This document shows positions 54,408-64,000 of a stretch of 64,000 nt of DNA, piece after piece; the first letter of the stretch is position 1, and every line of letters begins with the position of its first letter. A program made the position numbers and the translations under genes. The DNA is taken from assembly GCF_011089885.1 (NCBI RefSeq), contig NZ_JAANBD010000028.1, forward strand, positions 556,389-620,388. The letters are read 5' to 3'. Under the pieces are notes generated by a model, which was not told the DNA's origin, searched no databases, and worked only from the letters and a program-made list of their open reading frames with translations. The stretch is from Thioalkalivibrio sp. XN279. GTDB lineage: Bacteria; Pseudomonadota; Gammaproteobacteria; Steroidobacterales; XN24.

Positions 54408-55400
54408 TCACCGCTTGTGGTGTTTCATGACCGACTTCACGAGGCGACCGAAGTCCTTGTCCTTCTTGCGTCTCTCGACATACGACGCGTCATGGTACTC
54501 GGTCTCTTTCCTGAGCTTCAGGTAGGCCTGGTAGCGCGACTCGCTGAGGCTGCCGTCGTCGATCGCTGCGCGTACGGCGCAGCCGGGTTCCTGCCCGTGG
54601 ATGCAGTCTGCAAAGCGGCAGGCGCGGGACAGCTCGTGAATGTCCGCAAAGCTCGCGTCGAGGCCCTCGCTCGTGCCGAGCAGCCCGAGTTCGCGCATGC
54701 CCGGCGTGTCGATGAGCAGCACGCCATCCTCCAGCACAAGCAGCTGGCGCCGCGAGGTGGTGTGTGTGCCTTCGCCGGTGCCGCTGACCGACCGGGTATC
54801 GAGTACGTCGCGCCCGAGTAGCCGGTTGATCAACGTGCTCTTGCCCACGCCCGACGAGCCGACGAAGCAGTACGTCTTGCCCGGCTCCAGGAGTGCACGA
54901 AACGCCTCCAGCCCGTCGCCGGTGGCCGTGCTGAGTGCAATGACCCGGGCGTCGATCCCAGCGCCGCTGATCGCCGCAACCAGGCCTTCGGTCTCGAGCG
55001 GGCTGACCAGGTCGGTCTTGCTCAAGAGGATCACCGGCTCGATGCCGCCTTCGCGGCATACCACGAGGTAGCGCTCCAGCCGGCGCACGTTGAAGTCGTA
55101 CTGGCATGACTGGACGATGAAGGCCACGTCGATGTTGGCGGCGATCATCTGGAAATCCACGGTCTTGCCCGGGGCCTTGCGGCGGAGGTACGACTTGCGG
55201 GGCAACACCGCCTGGATGATCGCCAATGCCGGGTCTGCGAGCTCGATGCTGACCCAGTCGCCGACGCAGGGCAGCTCCGGGCCGGACTCGACGGTGAAGC
55301 GGAACCGCCCGGAAAGCACGGCAGGCGTCTCGACGCCGTCGCTCCGGACCCGGTAGGCATCACGGTCCACGGCGACGACCCTGGCCACAGGCTGGTTCAT
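54408..55400 (-). CDS. rsgA: RsgA-type ribosome GTPase
   Basis: A 330-residue circularly permuted GTPase. An OB-fold N-terminus (to about 80) is followed by G4 (LLSKTDL, about 122), G1 (VGSSGVGKSTLINRLLG, about 181) and G3 (LIDTPGMREL). The zinc module is CRFADCIHGQEPGCAV. It helps 30S maturation. The C-terminus (RRKKDKDFGRLVKSVMKHHKR) is basic. It lies among unrelated accessory genes rather than with orn or psd; it may be an additional copy, and I cannot tell whether another exists. 4 bases from the methyltransferase gene. Confidence 0.88.
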   Translation of the reverse strand: MNQPVARVVAVDRDAYRVRSDGVETPAVLSGRFRFTVESGPELPCVGDWVSIELADPALAIIQAVLPRKSYLRRKAPGKTVDFQMIAANIDVAFIVQSCQYDFNVRRLERYLVVCREGGIEPVILLSKTDLVSPLETEGLVAAISGAGIDARVIALSTATGDGLEAFRALLEPGKTYCFVGSSGVGKSTLINRLLGRDVLDTRSVSGTGEGTHTTSRRQLLVLEDGVLLIDTPGMRELGLLGTSEGLDASFADIHELSRACRFADCIHGQEPGCAVRAAIDDGSLSESRYQAYLKLRKETEYHDASYVERRKKDKDFGRLVKSVMKHHKR

Positions 55401-55403
55401 TTG

Positions 55404-56156
55404 CTATCCGGGCTTCCTGGCGATGTACACGCCATAGCTGACGTGCGCTTTGCAGGTCTCGTAGAGGCTGATCTCGCGTTGCTCCGCGGCCACGATGGCG
55501 CGGGCCTCGGTGCTGTGCCCATGGCGCTCGAGGAAGTCATCGAACCTGGCCTGCATGGGCCGGTAGTACTCGTCCAGCCAGCAGCGCTCCGGCAACACGA
55601 AATACCCGACCGGCGCATAGCCGTGCTTTTCCAGCACCCGGATCTTGGCCGAAGCCAGGTCGATCTCCGGATACTCCCTCTCCCAGTATTCCTGGAGTTC
55701 TGCCGGTCGCGTGTCAGTGAGCCAGGTGATCTCGGAAGCCACCAGCAGGCCGCCCGGCTTCAGGAATCGCTTCCACTCCGCCACGCCCTTTTCGAAACCG
55801 ATGTTGTAGATCGCGCCCTCGGACCAGATGACGTCCAGTGCCTCGTCCGCGAAAGGCAGCGCGTCCATGGAGCATGCCAGCGTCGAGACACGGTCCGCCA
55901 CGCCCAGCTTCTCGGCCTGTTGCTCCAGCACGTCGAGGAAATCCTGGAGGAAGTCGACTGCCGTGATGCGGGCATTCAGTAGCCGGGCGAGCAGCAGGGT
56001 GGACGCCCCCGTCCCGCAGCCGATGTCGGCAATCTTCAGTGGCGCAGAGCGGTCGATCCCGGCGAGATCGAGCGCCCGTTCGGTCTCGGCATCGCCGCCC
56101 GGTCCCTGCCGTCGGCCCGGCTTGTGCAGGTCGGCCAGGAGCTGGTAATCATCCAT
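55404..56156 (-). CDS. SAM-dependent methyltransferase
   Basis: A 250-residue class I methyltransferase: IADIGCGTGASTLLLARLL (SAM binding, about residue 42), ITAVDFLQDFLDVL, MDALPFADEALDVIWSEGAIYNIGFEKGV and FLKPGGLLVASEITWL. It resembles small-molecule methyltransferases of the UbiE/COQ5-like type; the substrate is unknown. Three bases lie between its end and the RsgA gene start. Confidence 0.82.
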   Translation of the reverse strand: MDDYQLLADLHKPGRRQGPGGDAETERALDLAGIDRSAPLKIADIGCGTGASTLLLARLLNARITAVDFLQDFLDVLEQQAEKLGVADRVSTLACSMDALPFADEALDVIWSEGAIYNIGFEKGVAEWKRFLKPGGLLVASEITWLTDTRPAELQEYWEREYPEIDLASAKIRVLEKHGYAPVGYFVLPERCWLDEYYRPMQARFDDFLERHGHSTEARAIVAAEQREISLYETCKAHVSYGVYIARKPG

Positions 56157-56164
56157 GGTTGTTG

Positions 56165-56947
56165 TCAGCCAATTTTTCGCCCCCGCAGGCTGTATACCAA
56201 CGGTACGTCATTCCCCTTGTGGGCCAGGTAGAACCTGCCCGGCTCACGCTCCACCATGCCGGCGAAACAGTTGTACGGGCTGAAGGGGAATTCGTTCACT
56301 CGCTCGATTTGTATGCCGACGTCGAGCAGGGCGTTGATGACACTCGAGAGCGGGTGTGCCCATGTCGCCAGCCTGGTGATGACCTCGGCACCGTTCTCCG
56401 TGTAGGTCCCTTCCTCCTCGACGTCAGGATCGGGTCGGGTGAAATACGAATAGCCCTCCAGGAGGTCGTAAACCGGGTGAAACTCGACCATGTAGAAGGT
56501 GCCGCCCTCGGCCAGGTTCGCGGCGACGACGCCTGCCCACCGGGCCAGGTCCGGCAGCCAGCAGATCGCGCCGTACGAGGTGTAAACGATCTCGAACGGG
56601 CCACCCCCGTCACGCTCGTAGCCATACACGTCCGCACACACGAACTCCGCGGCCAGCCCGGCTTGCACCGCGAGCTCACGGGCCTGGGCGATCGCCACCG
56701 GTGAGATGTCCACGCCGGTGCACGTCGCGCCCCGGCGAGCCCAGGACAAGGTATCCAGCCCGAAATGGCACTGGAGATGCAGCAGGCTTTTTCCAGCGAC
56801 GCAGTCGAGCTCAGCGAGCTCGATTTCCCGCAGAGACGTTCCGCCCGCCAGGAAGCCTTCCACGTCGTAGAACCGGGACGCAAAGTGAACCTTGGTGCGC
56901 CGGTCCCAGCCGGCCCGGTTCATGGCGAAGTACTCGGCGTCGGCCAT
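56165..56947 (-). CDS. SAM-dependent methyltransferase, LQCHFG type
   Basis: A 260-residue methyltransferase with SLLHLQCHFGLDTLSWARRGA in the SAM-binding position, CTGVDISPVAIAQAREL, a YTSYGAICWLPDLARWAGVVAANLAEGG region and a C-terminal NCFAGMVEREPGRFYLAH. The first Asp/Gly motif is replaced by LQCHFG, a variant of a known family of unassigned substrate. It stands in a same-strand row with another methyltransferase and an SDR gene. Confidence 0.8.
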   Translation of the reverse strand: MADAEYFAMNRAGWDRRTKVHFASRFYDVEGFLAGGTSLREIELAELDCVAGKSLLHLQCHFGLDTLSWARRGATCTGVDISPVAIAQARELAVQAGLAAEFVCADVYGYERDGGGPFEIVYTSYGAICWLPDLARWAGVVAANLAEGGTFYMVEFHPVYDLLEGYSYFTRPDPDVEEEGTYTENGAEVITRLATWAHPLSSVINALLDVGIQIERVNEFPFSPYNCFAGMVEREPGRFYLAHKGNDVPLVYSLRGRKIG

Positions 56948-56963
56948 CTCCGCTCCAAGCCGA

Positions 56964-57791
56964 TTAAACGAAATCGAGGTCCCCGTGAAAATAAGCCGCC
57001 GTGGCGCCGCCGTCCACCAGGATGTCGCTGCCGGTGATGAAGGCCCCGTCCGGCCCCATCAACAGGGCTGCCACCGTGGCCACCTCGTCCGCGGTACCGG
57101 CGCGGCCCGCGGGACAACGCTCGATCATGCGGCGGTACCCGTCGCCATGGGGCCCCGACAATTCAGCGCGGGACAGGGGCGTCATCACGATGCCCGGGCT
57201 GACGGCATTGACGCGTGCCTTGCGGCGGCCCCAACGGACGGCTTCTGCCTGTACCCGCAGGGTCTTGCCGCGGTTCGCAAGCTCATAGGCATGCAGTGTG
57301 TCGCGGAGTCGCGCGGGCTGGAGCATGGGAAGGGCCAGGACTTCCTCGACCGGCGTCGTGGCCAGGGCCTTGCCTTCTTCCGCGGTGAGCGCCGGCAGCC
57401 GGTGACCGGCCTGGGACGCAATGACCACGCCGGCGCCCCCCGGGGCCATCACTGCGCCGAATGCCTCCAGGACGACAGCAGTGCCGTAGAGGTCCACCCG
57501 GACGATCATCTCCGGCCGGGACATCGAGGGAGAGGCGCCGGCCGCATGGACGAGCCCGGTCACCGCACCCATCCCTGCAGCCTTCTCGGCCAGGGCCTGG
57601 ACGGAATGCGGGTCGGTAATGTCTACCGTCGCCGCGCTGACGTCGAAGCCCGCGCCCAGCAGCGTCTCCTCGGCGGAGCGGGCGTTCTCCTCGCGGAGAT
57701 CGGCGACCAGGATGTGCTTGCCGGCGCCGACACGCCGGGCCACCGCGGTGCCCATTGAGCCGGGTCCGATGATGACGAGAACTTCTTCCAC
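56964..57791 (-). CDS. SDR family oxidoreductase with altered catalytic motif
   Basis: A 275-residue short-chain dehydrogenase fold: nucleotide loop VIIGPGSMGTAVARRVG, NAG-type VHAAGAS, Ser in VVIASQAGHR and the C-terminal SPGIVMTPLSRAELSGPHG and ITGSDILVDGG. The usual YxxxK is read as YELANRGK: the lysine is at plus 7, not plus 4, so catalysis may differ. The start is GTG at 57791. It lies 12 bases after the DUF2254 gene. Confidence 0.8.
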   Translation of the reverse strand: MEEVLVIIGPGSMGTAVARRVGAGKHILVADLREENARSAEETLLGAGFDVSAATVDITDPHSVQALAEKAAGMGAVTGLVHAAGASPSMSRPEMIVRVDLYGTAVVLEAFGAVMAPGGAGVVIASQAGHRLPALTAEEGKALATTPVEEVLALPMLQPARLRDTLHAYELANRGKTLRVQAEAVRWGRRKARVNAVSPGIVMTPLSRAELSGPHGDGYRRMIERCPAGRAGTADEVATVAALLMGPDGAFITGSDILVDGGATAAYFHGDLDFV

Positions 57792-57803
57792 GCAGGGGGC
57801 TTC

Positions 57804-59159
57804 CTATTCAGGGATGCGCAGGCGCGCGGGCGAGGACGTCAACAATCGCTGCGCTGATTGAAAGCGTTTCTCCACCTCCTGGCGATCCTTCTCTTCCGGC
57901 AAACCGTCAACTGCGCCGCGCGCAATCATCGTGGCGTGCCGCAGCAGTGCAAGGCGATCCTCCTGCCGGTGTACAGATCCCGCGATCTCGGTAATCGTTT
58001 CCAGCAGACGGATGGTCACCGCGGTGCTGGAACGGCCATATTGCCGGATCTGGTTGAACGCCGCGTCGGTGACGTCCGCGAACGTGAAGACATGCGTAAT
58101 GAGCCGCAGCTGGTCCTCCGTGTCGTATCGATAGGGCGACGGCATATCTCGTTCCGCCAGGCGGCACAGTGCCGAGCCCAGGCGGTCCACGCACGTCATC
58201 GCCGTGAAGGGGTCGTTCACCCCGGGTGAGAGCGCGCGGATCGCAATTTCGACGAGCTCGTTGACGCCGAACTCGATGTCCTGCCCGGACGTCCGCTGGT
58301 TGCCCAGGGCGAACGCGGAATGAACACGCTCTATCAGCTGGTCGTTAACCCGGTTGCCTGGCCATACGTGCACCAGCGGACGCGTCGCAACGACATAGTG
58401 GCCGGGGCGTGGCTCTACGCGAATAACGACATCCTCTTGCATGGCCAGCGCCATCAGGTCATCGCCATCAACGAACTGCAGGTAGCCGTCCGCGGCAGAG
58501 CCAATCGGACACGCCTCGGCGCCGAACCTGTCGAGGAAGTCGGCGTCGGGCGGCGCCTTTGGCGTCCGGGGGGCACCCCGTCCGATCTTCTCGGGAAACA
58601 GCCGCTCTATGCCTTCAATCAACTCCTTTCCGACCCGCGCCACGATCTCGTTGGCCTGGATAGAAACAGATACGTGATGAATGAAGTAGATCAACACCCC
58701 CACGCTCACCACCGCGAGCAGCACACCGAGACTCACAGAAAGGTGCGGGACGAATAAGGTCTCCTCGGCGCGGCGAATGGTGCGGAGGACCAGCAAGCAG
58801 TAAAGGAAGGTGGCGACAAAGGTGCCGAGCACCACCTGGGTCATGGTGTCGCGCATGAAATTGCGCAGCAGCCGGGGGCCGAGCTGTGACGAGGCGAGCG
58901 ACAGGGCGACCAGCGTCATCGAAAAGACCACCCCGGCGATGGTGATCATTGATCCGGCGATGGTCCCCAGCAAGGCAGCCCCGCCTTCGGCCCCACCGGT
59001 GAAAGTCAAACCCCAGTTGAGCGCCAGCCAGTCCGTCGCCGCTGTATCCAGTGCCACGGTTGCGAAGGCCAACACCATCGCGCCGGTGGCCATGGCTGCG
59101 GGGAGAAACCAGAAACTGGAGCGAATGCGGTTGAATATTGTGAAAACCCGGACTCTCAT
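57804..59159 (-). CDS. DUF2254 membrane protein
   Basis: A 451-residue protein with four predicted helices in the first 175 residues (for example SMITIAGVVFSMTLVALSLASSQLGPRLL and VPHLSVSLGVLLAVVSVGVLIYFIHHV). The remaining soluble part has VEPRPGHYVVATRPLVHVWP and NELVEIAIRALSPGVNDPFTAMTCVDRLG, hallmarks of DUF2254. The function is unknown. Confidence 0.87.
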   Translation of the reverse strand: MRVRVFTIFNRIRSSFWFLPAAMATGAMVLAFATVALDTAATDWLALNWGLTFTGGAEGGAALLGTIAGSMITIAGVVFSMTLVALSLASSQLGPRLLRNFMRDTMTQVVLGTFVATFLYCLLVLRTIRRAEETLFVPHLSVSLGVLLAVVSVGVLIYFIHHVSVSIQANEIVARVGKELIEGIERLFPEKIGRGAPRTPKAPPDADFLDRFGAEACPIGSAADGYLQFVDGDDLMALAMQEDVVIRVEPRPGHYVVATRPLVHVWPGNRVNDQLIERVHSAFALGNQRTSGQDIEFGVNELVEIAIRALSPGVNDPFTAMTCVDRLGSALCRLAERDMPSPYRYDTEDQLRLITHVFTFADVTDAAFNQIRQYGRSSTAVTIRLLETITEIAGSVHRQEDRLALLRHATMIARGAVDGLPEEKDRQEVEKRFQSAQRLLTSSPARLRIPE

Positions 59160-59201
59160 GGCGAGGTACCGAGGAGGTCGAGCCTCAGGCGCAAGAAAGC
59201 G

Positions 59202-59918
59202 TCAGGGCGCATCATGGGCAAACGACCCCTTGGCGAGAAAGGCCAGGGTGTGCCGGATGGCATCGTCATTGCGCATGATGAACGTATGCGTGGCACTGAC
59301 CGCCACGAAGTCGGCCATACCTTCGACTTTCGTTCTCGCCACCGAAACCTTGCCGTCATCCGGGCTCGGCAGCAACCGCGATAGCATGGGATTGACCGAC
59401 TCTGTCCCGGCAATGACGCCGACGGGAAAGTCCACGGGACCGAGACTGGCCGGCACGTCGTTTTCGCCCGTGCCGAGTTCGAGACCGGCCGGGCCGTTCC
59501 ACATGGCGAACCCCGGCGTGTCCCTGAGATTGTCCACCACTTCGCTGCCCTGGTTCGGCGGCGCCAGCATGACCACGCGACCCAGGTTTTCGATGCGATG
59601 GTTGCGGAAGTGGTAACGAACCAGGATGCCGCCCATGGAGTGCGTGACGAAGTGCACGGACTTCGCCTCGACTGCAGCGCACTGCGACAAGCCTTCCCCC
59701 ACTGCGCGGGGCGCCAGTTCGGCGACCGGGTGGTGGCGGGAGGGATAATCGATATTGGCGACGTGATAGCCCGCAGCCTGCAGGGCTTCTTCCATCACCG
59801 ACATGGAGCTGGCGGTACGCGCCAGGCCGTGCAGGAGGATCACGCACTCCGTCGCACGAGCGTATGGCGACGCCAGCAGGACAATGAGCAGCGCCGCAAC
59901 TTTGACTCGGGGGTGCAT
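59202..59918 (-). CDS. Secreted lipase-like alpha/beta hydrolase
   Basis: A 238-residue exported protein (signal MHPRVKVAALLIVLLASPYARA). VILLHGLARTASSM provides the oxyanion hole, the nucleophile is in FVTHSMGGILVRYHF, and the histidine is probably in ATHTFIMRNDD; PGAP1-like. It likely cleaves lipid or other esters in the periplasm. The start at 59918 gives a clean signal; an ATG at 59957 would add a polar stretch in front. It is 42 bases from the DUF2254 gene. Confidence 0.78.
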   Translation of the reverse strand: MHPRVKVAALLIVLLASPYARATECVILLHGLARTASSMSVMEEALQAAGYHVANIDYPSRHHPVAELAPRAVGEGLSQCAAVEAKSVHFVTHSMGGILVRYHFRNHRIENLGRVVMLAPPNQGSEVVDNLRDTPGFAMWNGPAGLELGTGENDVPASLGPVDFPVGVIAGTESVNPMLSRLLPSPDDGKVSVARTKVEGMADFVAVSATHTFIMRNDDAIRHTLAFLAKGSFAHDAP

Positions 59919-60003
59919 GCTCCGGTTCGCCCTCAAGAAGACGCTTAAAGACGTCATTTTCCCACTTCCGTGGCCGGGCGCGAAAGCATCAGCGTGCTGG
60001 TTC

Positions 60004-60035
60004 GCGAAAAAGGGGGCTGCCAACCGGCAGCCCCC
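60004..60035 (-). terminator. Rho-independent terminator of the atp operon
   Basis: A perfect 10-base stem (GGGGGCTGCC and its complement, loop AACC) is followed on the minus strand by TTTTTCGC. It lies 31 bases past the atpC stop and closes the ATP synthase transcript. Confidence 0.92.
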
Positions 60036-60065
60036 TTGCGGAGACGACGAAGATCGAACCGCCGG

Positions 60066-60491
60066 CTACTTCTGCCCGGCGCTCTTCTTGATCTTCTCGA
60101 GCAGCGCCAGCTGCGCGGCTGCCTGGGCCAGCTCAGCCTGGGCGATGGCGATGTCCTTGGCGGACTCGCGGTTCTCCAGCAGGTCCTGGGCGCGCTGCCG
60201 CGCCTGCTGCACGGCCGCCTCGTCGAGGTCGTGGGCGCGCGCCGCGGCGTCGGCCAGCACGGTGACGGCCCTGGGCTGGATCTCGATCATGCCGCCGGAG
60301 ACGTAGAAGAACAGCTCCTGGCCCTCCGGCGTCTGCACGCGCACGCCGCCCGGCCGCAGGCCGGTGAGCAGCGGGGCGTGGTTCGGCGCGATGCCGATGT
60401 CGCCGAGCTGCGCCGGGGCGTAGACCATGGCTGCGGCGCCGCTGAAGATTTCGCCTTCGGCGCTGACGATGTCGACGTGAATCGTGCTCAT
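60066..60491 (-). CDS. atpC: ATP synthase epsilon subunit
   Basis: A 141-residue subunit of the F1 central stalk: beta-sandwich (VDIVSAEGEIFSGAA...IGIAPNHAPLLTGLRPGGV) and C-terminal helical hairpin (ALDEAAV-type, ARQRAQDLLE onward) that can inhibit ATP hydrolysis. It follows atpD by 28 bases. It is the last gene of the operon; the usual next gene, glmU, lies 27.7 kb away. Confidence 0.96.
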   Translation of the reverse strand: MSTIHVDIVSAEGEIFSGAAAMVYAPAQLGDIGIAPNHAPLLTGLRPGGVRVQTPEGQELFFYVSGGMIEIQPRAVTVLADAAARAHDLDEAAVQQARQRAQDLLENRESAKDIAIAQAELAQAAAQLALLEKIKKSAGQK

Positions 60492-60519
60492 CCCTTACTC
60501 CGGGCCGCGTGGCGCCGTG

Positions 60520-61902
<1,383 letters not shown>

Positions 61903-61937
61903 TCAGTTTCCTCTGTCTCGTATCCGCTGGGGCGCCG

Positions 61938-62798
61938 TCAGACGGCCGCCGCGCCGCCGACGATCTCGGCGAGTTCCTGGGTGATCGCGGCCTGGCGCGC
62001 CTTGTTGTAGGCGAGCTGTAGCCCGTCGATCAGTTTGCCGGCATTGTCGGTGGCGCTCTTCATGGCCACCATGCGCGCCGCCATTTCGCAGGCGACGTTC
62101 TCCACCGCGCCGCGATAGACCTGCGACTCGATGTAGCGGGTCAGCACCTGCTCGACCAGCTCCGTGGAGCTGGGCTCGTAGATGTAGTCCCAGTGGGTCT
62201 GCAATTCCTCGGCGTCCTGCGTCTGGGCCGGGAGCAGCGTCAGGGTGACGGGCTTCTGGCTCATGGTGTTGACGAACTCGTTGTGCACCAGGAACAGCCG
62301 GTCCAGCGAGCCCTCGCTGTACTCGTTCAGCATCACCTGGATGGCGCCGATGAGGTCCTGCACGCGCGGCACGTCGCCGAGGTCCTGCAGGCTGGCGACG
62401 ATGTTCACGTCCAGCCGGCGGAAGAACTGCGCCGCCTTGCGTCCGACCAGGCACAGCTCCACCTCGACGCCCTTGTCGCGCCACTCGCGCAGCTCGCGCA
62501 GCGTGCGGCGGAACAGGTTGGCGTTGAGGCCGCCGCACAGGCCGCGGTCCGACGACACGATGATGTAGCCGACCCGCTTGGCCTCACGCTCCACCATGAA
62601 GGGGTGGCGGTAATCCGGGCGCGCCTGCATCAGGTGCCCGATCACCGTGCGGATGCGCTCGGCATAGGGGCGGGATGCTTCCATCCGCTCCTGCGCCTTG
62701 CGCATCTTCGCCGCAGCGACCATCTCCATGGCCTTGGTGATCTTGGCCGTGTTGCGGATGCTCTTGATCTGCGTGCGGATTTCTTTGGCGTTGGCCAT
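61938..62798 (-). CDS. atpG: ATP synthase gamma subunit
   Basis: A 286-residue rotary shaft subunit. N-terminal helix [33 protein letters not shown] and C-terminal helix [44 protein letters not shown] form the coiled coil that turns inside the alpha3beta3 ring. 15 bases after atpA. Confidence 0.97.
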   Translation of the reverse strand: MANAKEIRTQIKSIRNTAKITKAMEMVAAAKMRKAQERMEASRPYAERIRTVIGHLMQARPDYRHPFMVEREAKRVGYIIVSSDRGLCGGLNANLFRRTLRELREWRDKGVEVELCLVGRKAAQFFRRLDVNIVASLQDLGDVPRVQDLIGAIQVMLNEYSEGSLDRLFLVHNEFVNTMSQKPVTLTLLPAQTQDAEELQTHWDYIYEPSSTELVEQVLTRYIESQVYRGAVENVACEMAARMVAMKSATDNAGKLIDGLQLAYNKARQAAITQELAEIVGGAAAV

Positions 62799-62813
62799 GC
62801 GGCTCTCCGCTTT

Positions 62814-64000
<1,187 letters not shown>

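Overview
The window looks like chromosome of a high-GC (roughly two thirds G+C by eye) gammaproteobacterium. The blocks ntrX-ntrY-DUF4390-rsmB-fmt-def / LysM protein-dprA-smg-topA-tsaC-hemF-(aroE), the F1 ATP synthase genes atpAGDC, and glmU-glmS are standard in that class. The genus cannot be fixed from sequence alone. No rRNA, tRNA, CRISPR array or prophage was seen.

Layout. 1-5618 (minus): nitrogen-type sensor kinase NtrY with the start of NtrX, a DUF4390 protein, and the rRNA/translation genes rsmB, fmt and def. 5820-13149 (plus): LysM lipoprotein, DNA uptake protein DprA, Smg, topoisomerase I, TsaC, HemF and a glyoxalase-fold protein. 13163-15909 (minus): a MAPEG membrane protein, DNA glycosylase Tag, and an ECF sigma / anti-sigma pair followed by a secreted peptide with five EGKCG motifs (HvfA-like, a precursor class of copper-binding modified peptides). 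16023-25358: hemB, aroE, a GDT1-type transporter, a lipoprotein hydrolase, gamma-carbonic anhydrase, glutathione reductase, oligopeptidase A, exonuclease III and an HD-domain protein. 25381-26947: two ArsC-fold proteins and a SYLF protein. 29134-32380: glmS and glmU.

The most unusual feature lies between glmS and the ArsC/Spx-like gene. A compact Tn7-like element of about 2.16 kb (26950-29112) has no transposition genes. Its two ends match over a 26-base inverted repeat (22 identities). The end next to glmS carries four close-packed copies of a roughly 20-base site and the far end carries three spaced copies, the same asymmetry as Tn7 R and L. The element starts about 21 bases past the glmS stop, which is where attTn7 lies. 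It carries one minus-strand operon that I do not recognise: a 70-residue secreted cysteine-rich peptide, a membrane-anchored protein with a Cys-x4-Cys loop, and a CPPC thioredoxin-like protein whose segments appear in permuted order.

32615-59918 separates glmU from atpC, which are usually adjacent. These 27 kb hold mostly accessory single genes: beta-propeller, glycosyltransferases and a sulfotransferase, a di-heme peroxidase-like protein with a divergent AraC-type regulator, Ogt, a class D beta-lactamase-like protein, several methyltransferases, a cyclase-TolB-TPR protein, an S41 peptidase, an RsgA GTPase and others. It also has an internally deleted relic of a hydrolase-cyclase fusion gene. 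Many neighbours overlap by four bases (ATGA, GTGA or TTGA), and several starts are GTG or TTG. 60004-64000 (minus) is the atp operon end with a clear terminator; atpA runs off the window.
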